NCBI RefSeq assembly: GCF_900143565.1 | Contig: NZ_FREX01000005.1 | Span: forward strand, 305,421-369,420 | Direction: 5' to 3' | Source: Pseudovibrio sp. Alg231-02 | GTDB lineage: Bacteria; Pseudomonadota; Alphaproteobacteria; Rhizobiales; Stappiaceae | Length of the DNA stretch: 64,000 nt | Shown here: in pieces, positions 45,001-54,020 of the stretch | How positions within the stretch are numbered: position 1 is the first letter of the stretch | Layout of the letters: the number at the start of each line of letters is the position of its first letter | Notes under the pieces: model-generated | What the model saw: the letters and a program-made list of their open reading frames with translations, nothing else | What the model was told of the DNA's origin: nothing | The model's database searches: none | Program-made: the position numbers and the translations under genes

Positions 45001-45687
45001 GTGAGCCGCTCTGACCGCCTAATTCGCCTGATGCAAGTCTTGCGGCGATTGCCCTCACCAGTGACGGCATCAAGGCTGGCTTTGGAAATAGAAGTCTCCC
45101 AGCGCAGCATCTACCGAGACATTCAAAGCCTTCGGTCCTCTGGCGCAATCATTGATGGGGAAGCAGGCTTTGGCTTTACGCTGACAGAAGACCCCTCATT
45201 GCCGCCTATGCATTTTGAAGCTGATGAGGTGGAGGCGTTGGCTCTTGGCCTGCATACCGTCGCCAAACTCGGCAACATAGAATTCACGTATGCAGCACAA
45301 AATGCTTTGGTGAAGTTGGAAGCAAGCCTTCCGCAAAGCATGCGCCAGCGATTGCGGCATGCAACCGTCGGCAGCCACATCTTGCGCAACACGCCCACAT
45401 CTGAGGCAGACTTCCCCGGTCTTCGCGAAGCAATCTGGAATGAGCAAGCGGTGTCTCTGAATTATCTGGACCTGAAAGACCGCCTGTCAAAACGCAAAGT
45501 CTGGCCGCTCACCATCTACTTCTTCAGCGAAGTGCAGGCTCTGATCTCTTGGTGTTGTTTACGAGAAGATTTCCGCATGTTCCGGCTGGACCGGATCCAG
45601 TCAGTCGATTTCCTGGAAGAATCCTTCCGCCCCAAACGAGTAGGCTTGCTGCGCGATTACTTCGAGCGCGAAAAAGAATGCGAGTAA
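45001..45687 (+). CDS. WYL-domain transcriptional regulator (YafY-like), second copy
   Basis: 228 residues, start GTG at 45001. SRSDRLIRLMQVLRRLPSPVTASRLALEIEVSQRSIYRDIQSL is the winged helix, and the WYL core is WPLTIYFFSEVQALISWCCLREDFRMFRLDRI. It resembles the protein at 42609 in length and layout, so both may derive from duplication. Divergent from the secreted RidA-like gene, its likely target. Confidence 0.88.
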   Translation: MSRSDRLIRLMQVLRRLPSPVTASRLALEIEVSQRSIYRDIQSLRSSGAIIDGEAGFGFTLTEDPSLPPMHFEADEVEALALGLHTVAKLGNIEFTYAAQNALVKLEASLPQSMRQRLRHATVGSHILRNTPTSEADFPGLREAIWNEQAVSLNYLDLKDRLSKRKVWPLTIYFFSEVQALISWCCLREDFRMFRLDRIQSVDFLEESFRPKRVGLLRDYFEREKECE

Positions 45688-45815
45688 CCACAGGGCCCAG
45701 TCAGACCACATCTAAGCCGCCGCCACATTTTTCTGGTCCTTACACCTTGGGGCTGATCTCTCCCACTGCACAAAACCAATGGAGACCAAAACACCGGCAG
45801 CTTCTCCTTTGTTTG

Positions 45816-46454
45816 CTAACTCAGCTCTTTAACACCAGTAGACGTCTCGATTTGCGCCCGATAACGCACTTTTGGTCCTTCAGTGACCAACGGTGGACGG
45901 TCTAAGGCAAATTCGTTGTAGAGCCTTTCGATCTCAGTTGGATCAGAATGCTCTACTGTCAGACCTTGCAGTCGTGCACCCATATCTGGAATTTCCGACA
46001 TGGAAGTTGGCACGCCCCGGTGGTCAATCAGCGAAGGCAAAGCCCCATCTAGCGGCAGGGAACCATCCTTGGGGATCGAAAATGCAAATTCAGGATCGAC
46101 AAAAGGAAGCGAAACTTCATCACCAAAAATCCCAGTGTATTTGGATGAAATTCCGCCGATATCTTCCGAACTTGCGACCCAGCCCCGAAGACGTCGTCCT
46201 TCCTCCCAGTCCGCTCGCACTTTTTCCTGATCATCAAGGCCAAACCATCGCGCCCGGTTCGGCTTAACTCCATTCGGATCAAGCGCAACGATCTCCAGAT
46301 AAACACTCTCTCCAAGCTGAAGCCTGTGATTATGCGTCCCCATATAGGTGTGGCGCGTCCCAAACGGTATATCCAGATCAAGACAACTCCGAACATGGGA
46401 CACCCCCTCCTTCAAGGTTGGTGCAATGACAGTTATGTGGTCAAGTTTCAACAA
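45816..46454 (-). CDS. VOC/glyoxalase-like domain protein
   Basis: 212 residues with LDHITVIAPTLKEGVSHVRSCLDLDIPFGTRHTYMGTHNHRLQLG at the start, corresponding to the N-terminal betaalphabetabetabeta unit of Glyoxalase_3-type proteins, and LQGLTVEHSDP later. The substrate is unknown. 29 bases downstream of the GMC oxidoreductase gene and on the same strand, so probably cotranscribed. Confidence 0.78.
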   Translation of the reverse strand: MLKLDHITVIAPTLKEGVSHVRSCLDLDIPFGTRHTYMGTHNHRLQLGESVYLEIVALDPNGVKPNRARWFGLDDQEKVRADWEEGRRLRGWVASSEDIGGISSKYTGIFGDEVSLPFVDPEFAFSIPKDGSLPLDGALPSLIDHRGVPTSMSEIPDMGARLQGLTVEHSDPTEIERLYNEFALDRPPLVTEGPKVRYRAQIETSTGVKELS

Positions 46455-46483
46455 ATCCAGACATCTCCATTCCAGTGAACTTT

Positions 46484-48094
46484 CTAACAGGCAACCACCG
46501 CGTTTTTCCGGTCCTCACGGATCATATCCGATGCCTTCTCCGCAATCATAATTGTCGGAGAATTGGTGTTGCCGGAGACGATGCGAGGCATAATGGAAGC
46601 GTCAACGACGCGCAGGCCCTCAACGCCTTTCACCTTCAGCCGCTCATCAACCACAGCCCCCATGGAACACGTCCCCACAGGATGGAAGATGGTGGTGCCG
46701 ATGTCCCCCGCTGCAATGGCAAGGTCTTCATCACTAACGACATGCGCACCTGGTAGGTACTCCTCCGGCGAAAACTCGGCCATCGCCCTGGTTTCCATGA
46801 TTGTCCGTGTCAGGCGCAAACTGTCTGCCGCCACACGTCGGTCACTCTCGGCAGAAAGATAGTTTGGCTGGATCTTTGGATGTGCAATTGCATTGCCAGA
46901 CCCGATATGAACACTACCGCGAGACTCTGGTCGCAAGTTACAAACACTCGCAGTAATCGCCGGAAACTCGTGTAGCGGATCGCCAAACTTATCCAGCGAC
47001 AACGGCTGAATGTGATACTCGATATTCGGCGTTTCATAAGAGCTGTCAGAGCGCGTAAACACCCCAAGCTGACTGGGTGCCATGGACATTGGGCCAGACC
47101 GGCTCAGCGCATACTCAGCCGCTATCTTCGCCTTGCCAATCAACGAGTTGGCTCGCTGGTTCAGTGTAACAGTGTTTTGAACCTTATAGATGCTGCGGAT
47201 CTGCAGATGGTCCTGCAGGTTCTCGCCAACCTGAGGCTGATCCAGCACCATATCGATGCCATGCTGGGTCAATCGCTCACCAGACCCAATGCCGGACAAT
47301 TCCAGAATTTGCGGCGATCCAATGGCCCCTGCACTCAGGATAATCTCTCCTGTACAGGCAGCAGAAGTCATTTCGCCGTTCACCATCATGCAAACACCAG
47401 TCGCGCGGCGCCCGCCAAACACGAGCGCAGTCGCCTGTGCATTCGTCAGAACCTTCAGGTTTCCCCTGTTCTCAGCAGGCTTCAAAAACCCCTTGGACGT
47501 ACTCCAACGCACGCCCTTGCGCTGGTTCACCTGAAAATAGGAGGAGCCGAAGTTGTCACCACCGTTGAAGTCGTCAATTTTCGGAATGCCCACTTCCTCG
47601 CAAGCATCACGGAAACGGTCAAGGATCGGCCACGACAAACGCTGCTCTTCAACGCGCCATTCTCCGCCTTCCCCATGCACCTTGGAAGATCCGGCATAAT
47701 GATCCTCTGACTTCAGGAAGTACGGCAGCACATCATCCCAGCCCCAGCCAGTCAGACCCAGTTGGCGCCAGTTGTCATAATCCTGCGCCTGTCCGCGCAA
47801 ATACAGCATGCCGTTGATGGAAGAGCACCCACCCAGCAGTTTGCCGCGCGGATAGTTCAGCTTGCGGCCATTCAACCCCGGTTCGGCCTCGGTCTGGAAA
47901 CCCCAGTCCATACGCGGATTACCCATGCAGTACAGATAGCCAACAGGGATATGCACCCACGGATGCTTATCGTTCCCACCAGCTTCCAGCAGCAGCACCT
48001 TTACATCCGGGTCCTGAGAAAGTCGGTTTGCAACAACACAGCCCGCTGAGCCAGCCCCAACCACGATGTAATCCCAGGTTCCCAATGCGCGCAT
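46484..48094 (-). CDS. GMC family oxidoreductase (choline dehydrogenase-like)
   Basis: 536 residues. FAD motif DYIVVGAGSAGCVVANRLSQDP near residue 8, GMC signature 1 NYPRGKLLGGCSSINGMLYLRG near 75, signature 2 GAIGSPQILELSGIG near 255, and the C-terminal catalytic HPVGTCSMG (His) and NTNSPTIMIAEKA (Asn). It oxidises an alcohol, with FAD as cofactor, as in choline and alcohol dehydrogenases. No choline operon (betB, betI) is adjacent, so the substrate is uncertain. Confidence 0.92.
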   Translation of the reverse strand: MRALGTWDYIVVGAGSAGCVVANRLSQDPDVKVLLLEAGGNDKHPWVHIPVGYLYCMGNPRMDWGFQTEAEPGLNGRKLNYPRGKLLGGCSSINGMLYLRGQAQDYDNWRQLGLTGWGWDDVLPYFLKSEDHYAGSSKVHGEGGEWRVEEQRLSWPILDRFRDACEEVGIPKIDDFNGGDNFGSSYFQVNQRKGVRWSTSKGFLKPAENRGNLKVLTNAQATALVFGGRRATGVCMMVNGEMTSAACTGEIILSAGAIGSPQILELSGIGSGERLTQHGIDMVLDQPQVGENLQDHLQIRSIYKVQNTVTLNQRANSLIGKAKIAAEYALSRSGPMSMAPSQLGVFTRSDSSYETPNIEYHIQPLSLDKFGDPLHEFPAITASVCNLRPESRGSVHIGSGNAIAHPKIQPNYLSAESDRRVAADSLRLTRTIMETRAMAEFSPEEYLPGAHVVSDEDLAIAAGDIGTTIFHPVGTCSMGAVVDERLKVKGVEGLRVVDASIMPRIVSGNTNSPTIMIAEKASDMIREDRKNAVVAC

Positions 48095-48177
48095 ACCGGC
48101 CCTCCCAAGCCCTAAGTCTCGATGCTGCCTAGGATAGAAACTGAGCGGGAGGTTTGCACTAGTAAGATATGTTTAGA

Positions 48178-48645
48178 TCACCCACGATGAGCCACCGCTG
48201 CAAAGCACCCGCGCCGTGCATAATGCATTTGAATATAAGAGACATCCGAGTTCTCAAAGAAGCCCTCCAGCATCGGTTTGATGTCGTCACCTTGCGCGAT
48301 ATTCGCTTCAATCATCATGTGGTTTGCATCAAACCCGCGCAGTGACAACAACCGCGAGGACAGAGACACCGGAACCTCATTCTCAAAGGGCATTGCATCC
48401 ACTGCATTCTCGCGCACAAAAATCGCATGGGATGCTTTGTAGGGCGTGTCATTTGGCTGGTAGGCATAGTTCAGCAAAAACACCCGCTCCCCAACCTCGG
48501 CATCATCCAGTGTGACACGGCACGGAAAGCCCGGCTTCTCATCAGCCACATAAACAACCACATTGCGCTCTGCCAGCTGCTCTTCGCTCAGGCCGTTCAG
48601 CACATCAAACTCGTTGGATTTCAATCCGGAAATAAAAAAAGCCAT
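48178..48645 (-). CDS. DUF1203 family protein
   Basis: 155 residues. FISGLKSNEFDVL at the start, PCRVTLDDAEVGERVFLLNYAYQPNDTPYKASHAIFVRE in the middle and MHYARRGCFAAVAH at the end are characteristic of DUF1203. Function unknown. Monocistronic. Confidence 0.88.
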   Translation of the reverse strand: MAFFISGLKSNEFDVLNGLSEEQLAERNVVVYVADEKPGFPCRVTLDDAEVGERVFLLNYAYQPNDTPYKASHAIFVRENAVDAMPFENEVPVSLSSRLLSLRGFDANHMMIEANIAQGDDIKPMLEGFFENSDVSYIQMHYARRGCFAAVAHRG

Positions 48646-48730
48646 AGGTCACTCCTCAAGTTGGGAGCAACCTATGGCCTTCCGCAAACCGTAACCACCC
48701 GATTTGCGAGCAATTCAAATATCAGCGCAT

Positions 48731-49513
48731 TCAGGCCTGCGCTTGAGCCGCCGCAATCGCCTTGTCCAACTCCGTAACCAAACCGCTATCCAGCTCCAGC
48801 CGTGCGGCAAGCATCATCAGATAGGCCTGCTCAGCAGGTAGGTTCGGGTCAATCGCAAGACGCGATGCGGTGTAAATCTCAGCAGCCGTTTCCGGACAGG
48901 TCGCAAATGCCACCACACGGTCAATGTCCAGCGGCGCACGCATCTCATCCAACACGAACGCTTTTTCTTCAGCACCCAGACCCAGCTCATCCAGCTTTTC
49001 AAAGATGCGCTGCATCTCATCACCGTCCACAGTGCCATCCGCTTTGGCCGCCTGGATCATCGCAACGATCAGCGCCATAGCAAACTCTTTGGCATCACCA
49101 TTCCCTACATCCGGGTCAAACGCAGTGCCAGTCGGGTCCGGCAGGGCGAGCGGTTCCGGCACAGGCACAACAGTTGCGGGAGCCGCCTGAGCCTGAGCTT
49201 GCGTCTGCGCAGAACCATGAGGCGCAGCTGCACCGCCGCCGCCATTGTTCTTACCGTCTTGCCATGTCTGGAATGCTTTGTAGGCAAGGCCACCAACCAG
49301 CGCCATGCCACCGTATTTCACGGCCTTTTTGCCAAGCTTCTTGCCCTTCTTGCTGCCAAGAAGGTATCCGGCCAATCCACCAGCAACGGCACCGCCAGCA
49401 AGTCCGCCGGCATTGTTTTTGATGTACGACTGCCCTTTGTCCAAAGCACCACGGGCCTGATTGCCACCGTTGGAACCTAAGAACTGATCAAGAAGTGCCT
49501 TGCTGTCGAACAT
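48731..49513 (-). CDS. DUF533/TerB-like inner membrane protein (YebE-like)
   Basis: 260 residues. A glycine/alanine-rich amphipathic segment (NNAGGLAGGAVAGGLAGYLLGSKKGKK) probably inserts in the membrane, an Ala/Gln-rich linker follows, and the C-terminal TerB-like helical domain (ALIVAMIQAAKADGTVDGDEMQRIFEKLDELGLG) carries an acidic cluster. YebE-type proteins respond to envelope stress; the molecular role is unknown. Confidence 0.87.
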   Translation of the reverse strand: MFDSKALLDQFLGSNGGNQARGALDKGQSYIKNNAGGLAGGAVAGGLAGYLLGSKKGKKLGKKAVKYGGMALVGGLAYKAFQTWQDGKNNGGGGAAAPHGSAQTQAQAQAAPATVVPVPEPLALPDPTGTAFDPDVGNGDAKEFAMALIVAMIQAAKADGTVDGDEMQRIFEKLDELGLGAEEKAFVLDEMRAPLDIDRVVAFATCPETAAEIYTASRLAIDPNLPAEQAYLMMLAARLELDSGLVTELDKAIAAAQAQA

Positions 49514-49641
49514 CTGTAAACCTATCCCTTTGCTTTTGGACGTTACCCGTCAAATCTCTATGGAGATGGGAACCCGAAGTTTTCACTTCAAGATGCCCCA
49601 TCCCGCAAAAACACAACCTGACAAAATTGTAATGTTTGACA

Positions 49642-49686
49642 GCGTACTCCCGAAAAGTGGACACCGGTTTTCGGATTAGAGTACGC
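49642..49686. repeat. REP-like palindromic element of Hyphomicrobiales type
   Basis: Nested inverted repeat: outer arms GCGTACTC and GAGTACGC, inner CCGAAAAGTGG and CCGGTTTTCGG. The inner core is a widespread interspersed extragenic motif in Rhizobiales genomes, from general knowledge. It lies between the DUF533 gene and the Lrp regulator. Confidence 0.7.
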
Positions 49687-49696
49687 ATCAGTTAAT

Positions 49697-50167
49697 CTAC
49701 TGCCCAAGCGGCAAATGGTTGTCGTCCCTCAGCGTATCCATAGCGATGGAGCTGCGCACATTCTGCACCGCCTCATGAGGCAGCAGATCATTGTTGATCA
49801 CCTCACTCAAGGCCTTCAGATCTTTCACCCGGATCTTGAGCATGTAATCCATGTCCCCCGTCATAGCGTAGGCTTCCTGCACGCTGGGGATGGTCCGCAC
49901 CAGATCACGAAACAACCTGGAGTTCTCCTTGTTGTGCGTAGCCAGTGCCACACCAACAAACGCCATCACATCCAGCCCCAGATACTCCGGCGAAAGATCA
50001 GCCTTATAGCGACGGATCACCCGCTCCTGCTCCAACCGTGTCCGCCGACGCGAAACCTGCGAGGCAGAAAGGTGAATCACCTCCCCCAACTCCTGATTGG
50101 TCTGGCTGGCGTCTTCTTGCAGCGCTGCAAGTAACTTAAGGTCAAACTGGTCTAACTCAATCATCAT
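49697..50167 (-). CDS. Lrp/AsnC family transcriptional regulator
   Basis: About 156 residues. The N-terminal helix-turn-helix MIELDQFDLKLLAALQEDASQTNQELGEVIHLSASQVSRRRTRLEQE precedes an AsnC/RAM ligand-binding domain (FVGVALATHNKENSRLFRDLVRTIPSVQEAYAMTGDMDYMLKI). It is divergent from hppD, 132 bases apart, with a palindrome between, so it likely regulates tyrosine breakdown in response to an aromatic or amino acid. The first of two adjacent ATG codons (50167) is chosen; upstream codons are excluded. Confidence 0.9.
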   Translation of the reverse strand: MMIELDQFDLKLLAALQEDASQTNQELGEVIHLSASQVSRRRTRLEQERVIRRYKADLSPEYLGLDVMAFVGVALATHNKENSRLFRDLVRTIPSVQEAYAMTGDMDYMLKIRVKDLKALSEVINNDLLPHEAVQNVRSSIAMDTLRDDNHLPLGQ

Positions 50168-50189
50168 TCGCACCAAATCAATATATGAC

Positions 50190-50202
50190 GCACAATTTGT
50201 GC
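50190..50202. promoter_or_regulatory. Palindrome between the Lrp regulator and hppD
   Basis: GCACAATTTGTGC, a near-perfect 13-bp palindrome (one central unpaired base) set within an AT-rich 132-base divergent promoter region. Lrp/AsnC sites have this form. Confidence 0.5.
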
Positions 50203-50299
50203 ATATACTGCGTGATTTTACGTAAGAATGCAAACCTGTCGCGCCACAGATATTTCAGAATAGTTCCAAATTGCAATTGCCTTGTTTGAGGAGGAACAA

Positions 50300-51412
50300 A
50301 TGGGCCCATTTCCGCATGATGCAGGACCAGCTGAGATTACAGCAGAAAACCCTGCTGGCACCGACGGCTTCGAGTTCGTTGAATTTGCCCACCCAGAGCC
50401 GGAAAAGCTGGATGTCCTCTTCCGCCGCATGGGCTTTGCACCTGTCGCAAAGCATAAGAGCAAAAACATCACGCTCTACCGTCAGGGCGATGTGAACTAC
50501 ATCCTCAACGCAGAGCCGAACAGCTTCGCCTCCCGCTTCATTGACGAGCACGGCCCATGCGCCCCGTCCATGGCATGGCGCGTTGTGGATGCACAGCAGA
50601 CCTTTGAGCATGCGGTCAGTCGCGGCGCAGAGCCTTACACCGGCTCCGACAAAACCCTTGATGCACCCGCAATCAAAGGCATCGGCGGCTCCCTGCTCTA
50701 TTTCATCGATAAGTACGGCGACAAAGGCTCTGCGTACTCAGAAGAGTTCGACTGGCTGGGCGAAGCAGACCCCAAGCCAACGGGCAAGAGCTTCTATTAC
50801 CTCGACCACCTGACCCACAACGTCTATCGCGGCAACATGGACAAGTGGTGGACGTTCTACCGCGAGCTTTTCAACTTCAAGCAGATCCACTTCTTCGACA
50901 TTGATGGCCGCATCACCGGCCTCGTCAGCCGCGCGATCACATCCCCATGTGGCAAAATCCGCATTCCACTGAACGAGTCCAAGGACGACACCAGCCAGAT
51001 CGAAGAGTACCTGAAGAAGTACAAAGGCGAAGGCATCCAGCACATCGCTGTGGGCACCGACGACATCTATGAAGCCACCGACAAGCTGGCAGAAGACGGC
51101 CTCAAGTTCATGCCTGGCCCACCACAGACCTATTACGACCGCAGCGCCGAGCGTGTGCACGGCCACACCGAGCCACTCGACCGCATGGCCAAACACGGCA
51201 TCCTCATTGATGGCGAAGGCGTCATTGGCGGTGGCATGACCAAGATCCTGCTACAGATCTTCTCCAAAACCGTCATCGGCCCAATCTTCTTCGAATTCAT
51301 CCAACGCAAAGGCGACGAAGGCTTCGGCGAAGGCAACTTCCGCGCCCTCTTTGAGAGCATAGAAGAAGACCAAATCCAACGCGGCGTCATAAAACACGAC
51401 GCAGCCGAATAA
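50300..51412 (+). CDS. hppD: 4-hydroxyphenylpyruvate dioxygenase
   Basis: 370 residues. It converts 4-hydroxyphenylpyruvate to homogentisate in tyrosine degradation. Metal ligands by homology are His in LDHLTHNVYRG, His in IQHIAVGTDD and Glu in FFEFIQRKGDEGFGEGNF, within VOC modules. The ATG at 50300 lies directly after GAGGAGG with six bases between; a TTG at 50282 is an alternative. Divergent Lrp regulator, own terminator downstream. Confidence 0.95.
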   Translation: MGPFPHDAGPAEITAENPAGTDGFEFVEFAHPEPEKLDVLFRRMGFAPVAKHKSKNITLYRQGDVNYILNAEPNSFASRFIDEHGPCAPSMAWRVVDAQQTFEHAVSRGAEPYTGSDKTLDAPAIKGIGGSLLYFIDKYGDKGSAYSEEFDWLGEADPKPTGKSFYYLDHLTHNVYRGNMDKWWTFYRELFNFKQIHFFDIDGRITGLVSRAITSPCGKIRIPLNESKDDTSQIEEYLKKYKGEGIQHIAVGTDDIYEATDKLAEDGLKFMPGPPQTYYDRSAERVHGHTEPLDRMAKHGILIDGEGVIGGGMTKILLQIFSKTVIGPIFFEFIQRKGDEGFGEGNFRALFESIEEDQIQRGVIKHDAAE

Positions 51413-51432
51413 CTAGCAGTACACCTGCTAGA

Positions 51433-51472
51433 AAAAAGACCGAAAGCGACGGGGGCGCTTTCGGTCTTTTTT
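51433..51472 (+). terminator. Terminator of hppD
   Basis: AAAAGACCGAAAGCG pairs with CGCTTTCGGTCTTTT, followed by a T run, 21 bases after the hppD stop codon. Strong intrinsic terminator. Confidence 0.92.
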
Positions 51473-51487
51473 GTGTAGGATTGATAA

Positions 51488-51901
51488 TCAAATCCCGTCT
51501 CGACAGTTCCCCGTAAAAGTAAGACCTTTTGAGAAGTTTATCGCAATTTCTTTGCTAGCTTCACGATACCCTCCGATCATCCCTGCTCGATAAGAATCTG
51601 TAATTTCAAACAATCGCAGCGGTTCTCGTCCGATAGTTTTTACTTCAGAAAAGTATGAAGATAATGGGAATTGGGCCGTTTCTACTCTAACATTTCCATC
51701 TGCTTCAGCCCACAAAATCCAAGGTCGATAAAATTCAAAGGCAGCAAACAGAGTTTCACCTTTGCCAGACTGCAGCCATTTTCCTTTGCAGGTAAGATTC
51801 ATGGCATCTGTGGAATGATTTACAAGAATGTAGAATGTAATTCCGGAAACAATAGTTATTGCTAGAACACTTCTGACGAGGATTTTAACCAACTGAAGCA
51901 T
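51488..51901 (-). CDS. Hypothetical membrane-anchored protein
   Basis: 137 residues with one N-terminal membrane helix (LVRSVLAITIVSGITFYILV) and a short periplasmic domain with cysteines at LTCKGK and GNCRDG that may pair. No recognised family. It may form a small group with the unknown gene at 51971. Confidence 0.5.
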   Translation of the reverse strand: MLQLVKILVRSVLAITIVSGITFYILVNHSTDAMNLTCKGKWLQSGKGETLFAAFEFYRPWILWAEADGNVRVETAQFPLSSYFSEVKTIGREPLRLFEITDSYRAGMIGGYREASKEIAINFSKGLTFTGNCRDGI

Positions 51902-51970
51902 AGTCCCTCAAACACGAACCTCAACGACATCAACTTACGCTCAATCCAGAGATAGAAATTAGCAAAACAC

Positions 51971-52567
51971 TTATTGCGGAACAAAATGAAACTTAGTTTT
52001 CTCTTGGATTGGCCAGCCGTCTTCATCTTCCTGCTGTTTAAGGGTGAAATCGACAATCTCAGGAAAGAAAGGTGCAATCATCTCTCGAGCCTCAATCTCT
52101 GAGTTGGGTTTCGGGAAAAAACTGTTCCGCATGAGTGATATCCCGGAACAAGGGAGTTTCACTGTACCTGCGATTTCAATATCTTGACAGGGATCATCGT
52201 CCCATCCGGGGGAGTCGACAACTACTGAGAATGAGATCTCAAAAGCGCGATACTCGTCTACTGGTTCCAACGTAAGAGTTCCCGACTTCGCAGTGATGTG
52301 CTGATAAATGAAGTACCATGAGCACTCCACAACATCGATATTCTGGTCAGATATCTCAAAGGATGTTTTCTCTGAGGGCAATACCAGCCAGTCAAAACTT
52401 AAGATCGTTTTCCAGTCTTCTCCAAAATAAGTGAATCGGGATAACTCAATACAAGCAGACCAATAAAGATTCCGCCGAACGCTAGTCCGTGGGTTCTCGA
52501 ACAAAACACCTGAGACCTCACCACGCTCGTTTACGCGATAATCAATTAACTTTAAGGGATGGGTCAT
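51971..52567 (-). CDS. Hypothetical soluble protein
   Basis: 198 residues, no signal or membrane helix, tryptophan- and aromatic-rich (YWSACIELSRFTYFGEDWKTILSFDWLVLP). I recognise no domain. It resembles immunity or small stand-alone proteins only in general shape. The A+T content is higher than in the flanking housekeeping genes, so recent acquisition is possible. Confidence 0.5.
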   Translation of the reverse strand: MTHPLKLIDYRVNERGEVSGVLFENPRTSVRRNLYWSACIELSRFTYFGEDWKTILSFDWLVLPSEKTSFEISDQNIDVVECSWYFIYQHITAKSGTLTLEPVDEYRAFEISFSVVVDSPGWDDDPCQDIEIAGTVKLPCSGISLMRNSFFPKPNSEIEAREMIAPFFPEIVDFTLKQQEDEDGWPIQEKTKFHFVPQ

Positions 52568-52715
52568 CTTTCGATGCTTTCTGCGAAGAGTAAAAATGCA
52601 ATGTAAAAATTTAGTAGCTTAAAGTATCGTAAGTCGTTCGAAGCTTTAGAAAAATGCCCTTAGCTCAAAACCCACACTTATTCGATCAGAAACTAAAATA
52701 CTCTTTCTCCCCTTC

Positions 52716-53243
52716 TCAACCAACCATCCCCCAGAGCCGATCCAGCTCTTTAGGATGCTCAAATCGCAGCATTTGCCCTTCAAAACACGCTAGTTTCTCA
52801 AGGTCGCGTGGCCGGTTTGTCCGCTTGTAGTTGAGGACAAACCAGAGAAACTTCCAGTCAAAGCGCTCTTCGCAGCCTTCAACGAACTCAGCCTCTCGTC
52901 TCTGTCCCAAACCAGCCAACATCCGCCGGAACACACGATACAGGCAAATGCGGGTCGGGAAGTCGAGGTGGATCACCGTATCAGCACGGGAGATGCGTTT
53001 CTCCAAGGTGCCACCATAGTTTCCATCAATGATCCAACACGGCTGAGCAGCGAAGGTCTCCACCTTATCTGCCCAAGCAGTCTTCTCAGTCCGAACCCAT
53101 CCGGACTGCCAGTAATGAAAATCCAGATGCACAAGCGGCAATCCCGTAACAGCAGCCAACCTCTTAGCCACCGTAGACTTCCCCGCCCCCGGACATCCAA
53201 CAACCATCACCCGCTGCACTTTTCGCTCCCGAGTCTCTGTCAT
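52716..53243 (-). CDS. P-loop NTPase of the topology-modulation/FlaR-like group
   Basis: 175 residues. Walker A GCPGAGKSTVAKRLA near residue 15, then LVHLDFHYWQSGWV and WIIDGNYGGTLEKRISRADTVIHLDFP, typical of the small adenylate-kinase-like family annotated as DNA topology modulation protein. The real substrate is unknown. The ATG at 53243 is preferred over the TTG one codon earlier. Confidence 0.82.
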   Translation of the reverse strand: MTETRERKVQRVMVVGCPGAGKSTVAKRLAAVTGLPLVHLDFHYWQSGWVRTEKTAWADKVETFAAQPCWIIDGNYGGTLEKRISRADTVIHLDFPTRICLYRVFRRMLAGLGQRREAEFVEGCEERFDWKFLWFVLNYKRTNRPRDLEKLACFEGQMLRFEHPKELDRLWGMVG

Positions 53244-53340
53244 CAAGCAATTGCTAAAAATACGAGGTCCTGAATTCGGGTACGTTTCATATCAACTAAA
53301 TCATCATGTTCAACACTCAAACCAACCATTAAATGCCAGG

Positions 53341-53931
53341 CTAGTTGGGCTCAACAACCTCAATCTGATCAAAGACAACACCATTAATAGTTTCGCGATC
53401 CGGTGTCAGCTTAATTGCTCTGAGCACCAGACCTAGCTTTGGGGAATAGTATCTATCAAAGGTGGTTGGCGCTGCCCGTCCTTCCAACTCAAGGCGAGAT
53501 TCAATACGCCAAACATCATAGCTGCACTTACCAATCTCAACTTGCCCCTCATCCAGATAAGATAATCTGGCTACACCACGGTCAACTTCGTTTGCATTGT
53601 ATTTCAAGACAAAATCAGAGAACCACTGGCCGGATTGTTTTACGGAGTCCACATTTGACAGGGACTTAGAGTATTCCAGAGAGAGTGTTCCCTTAGAACT
53701 GATCCGTTGACCAGTGACCAGCGGATGAAGGTAGATCGTGGTGACCTTCTCTTGCTTCCCGTCTCGGGTCATCACACGCTCTTCAACAAGCCCTGCAGAC
53801 GTTTTCTTATAAACTGCAGAATAACCATCGGCTGTTCGTGTCAACCGCAGCCCACTTTCAGGCAGTTGCTGCGGGCAGGCAGCAGCAGCATTAATTCCAG
53901 CAATTACTAGTAAACCTGACAATCTCAACAT
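53341..53931 (-). CDS. Secreted protein of unknown function
   Basis: About 196 residues with a signal peptide (cleavage near AAA-CPQQL). The mature protein is beta-rich (DGYSAVYKKTS, VTTIYLHPLVTGQRISSKGTLSLEYS). No family recognised. GGGGG lies six bases before the ATG at 53931. Confidence 0.6.
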   Translation of the reverse strand: MLRLSGLLVIAGINAAAACPQQLPESGLRLTRTADGYSAVYKKTSAGLVEERVMTRDGKQEKVTTIYLHPLVTGQRISSKGTLSLEYSKSLSNVDSVKQSGQWFSDFVLKYNANEVDRGVARLSYLDEGQVEIGKCSYDVWRIESRLELEGRAAPTTFDRYYSPKLGLVLRAIKLTPDRETINGVVFDQIEVVEPN

Positions 53932-54020
53932 GTTCGCCCCCAAGCACTATAAAAACACTAAGTATGGAGAGATAATAAGCAAATTTCTTGGAAGGATGCC
54001 ACCCAACCAAAGCCCAAAAA

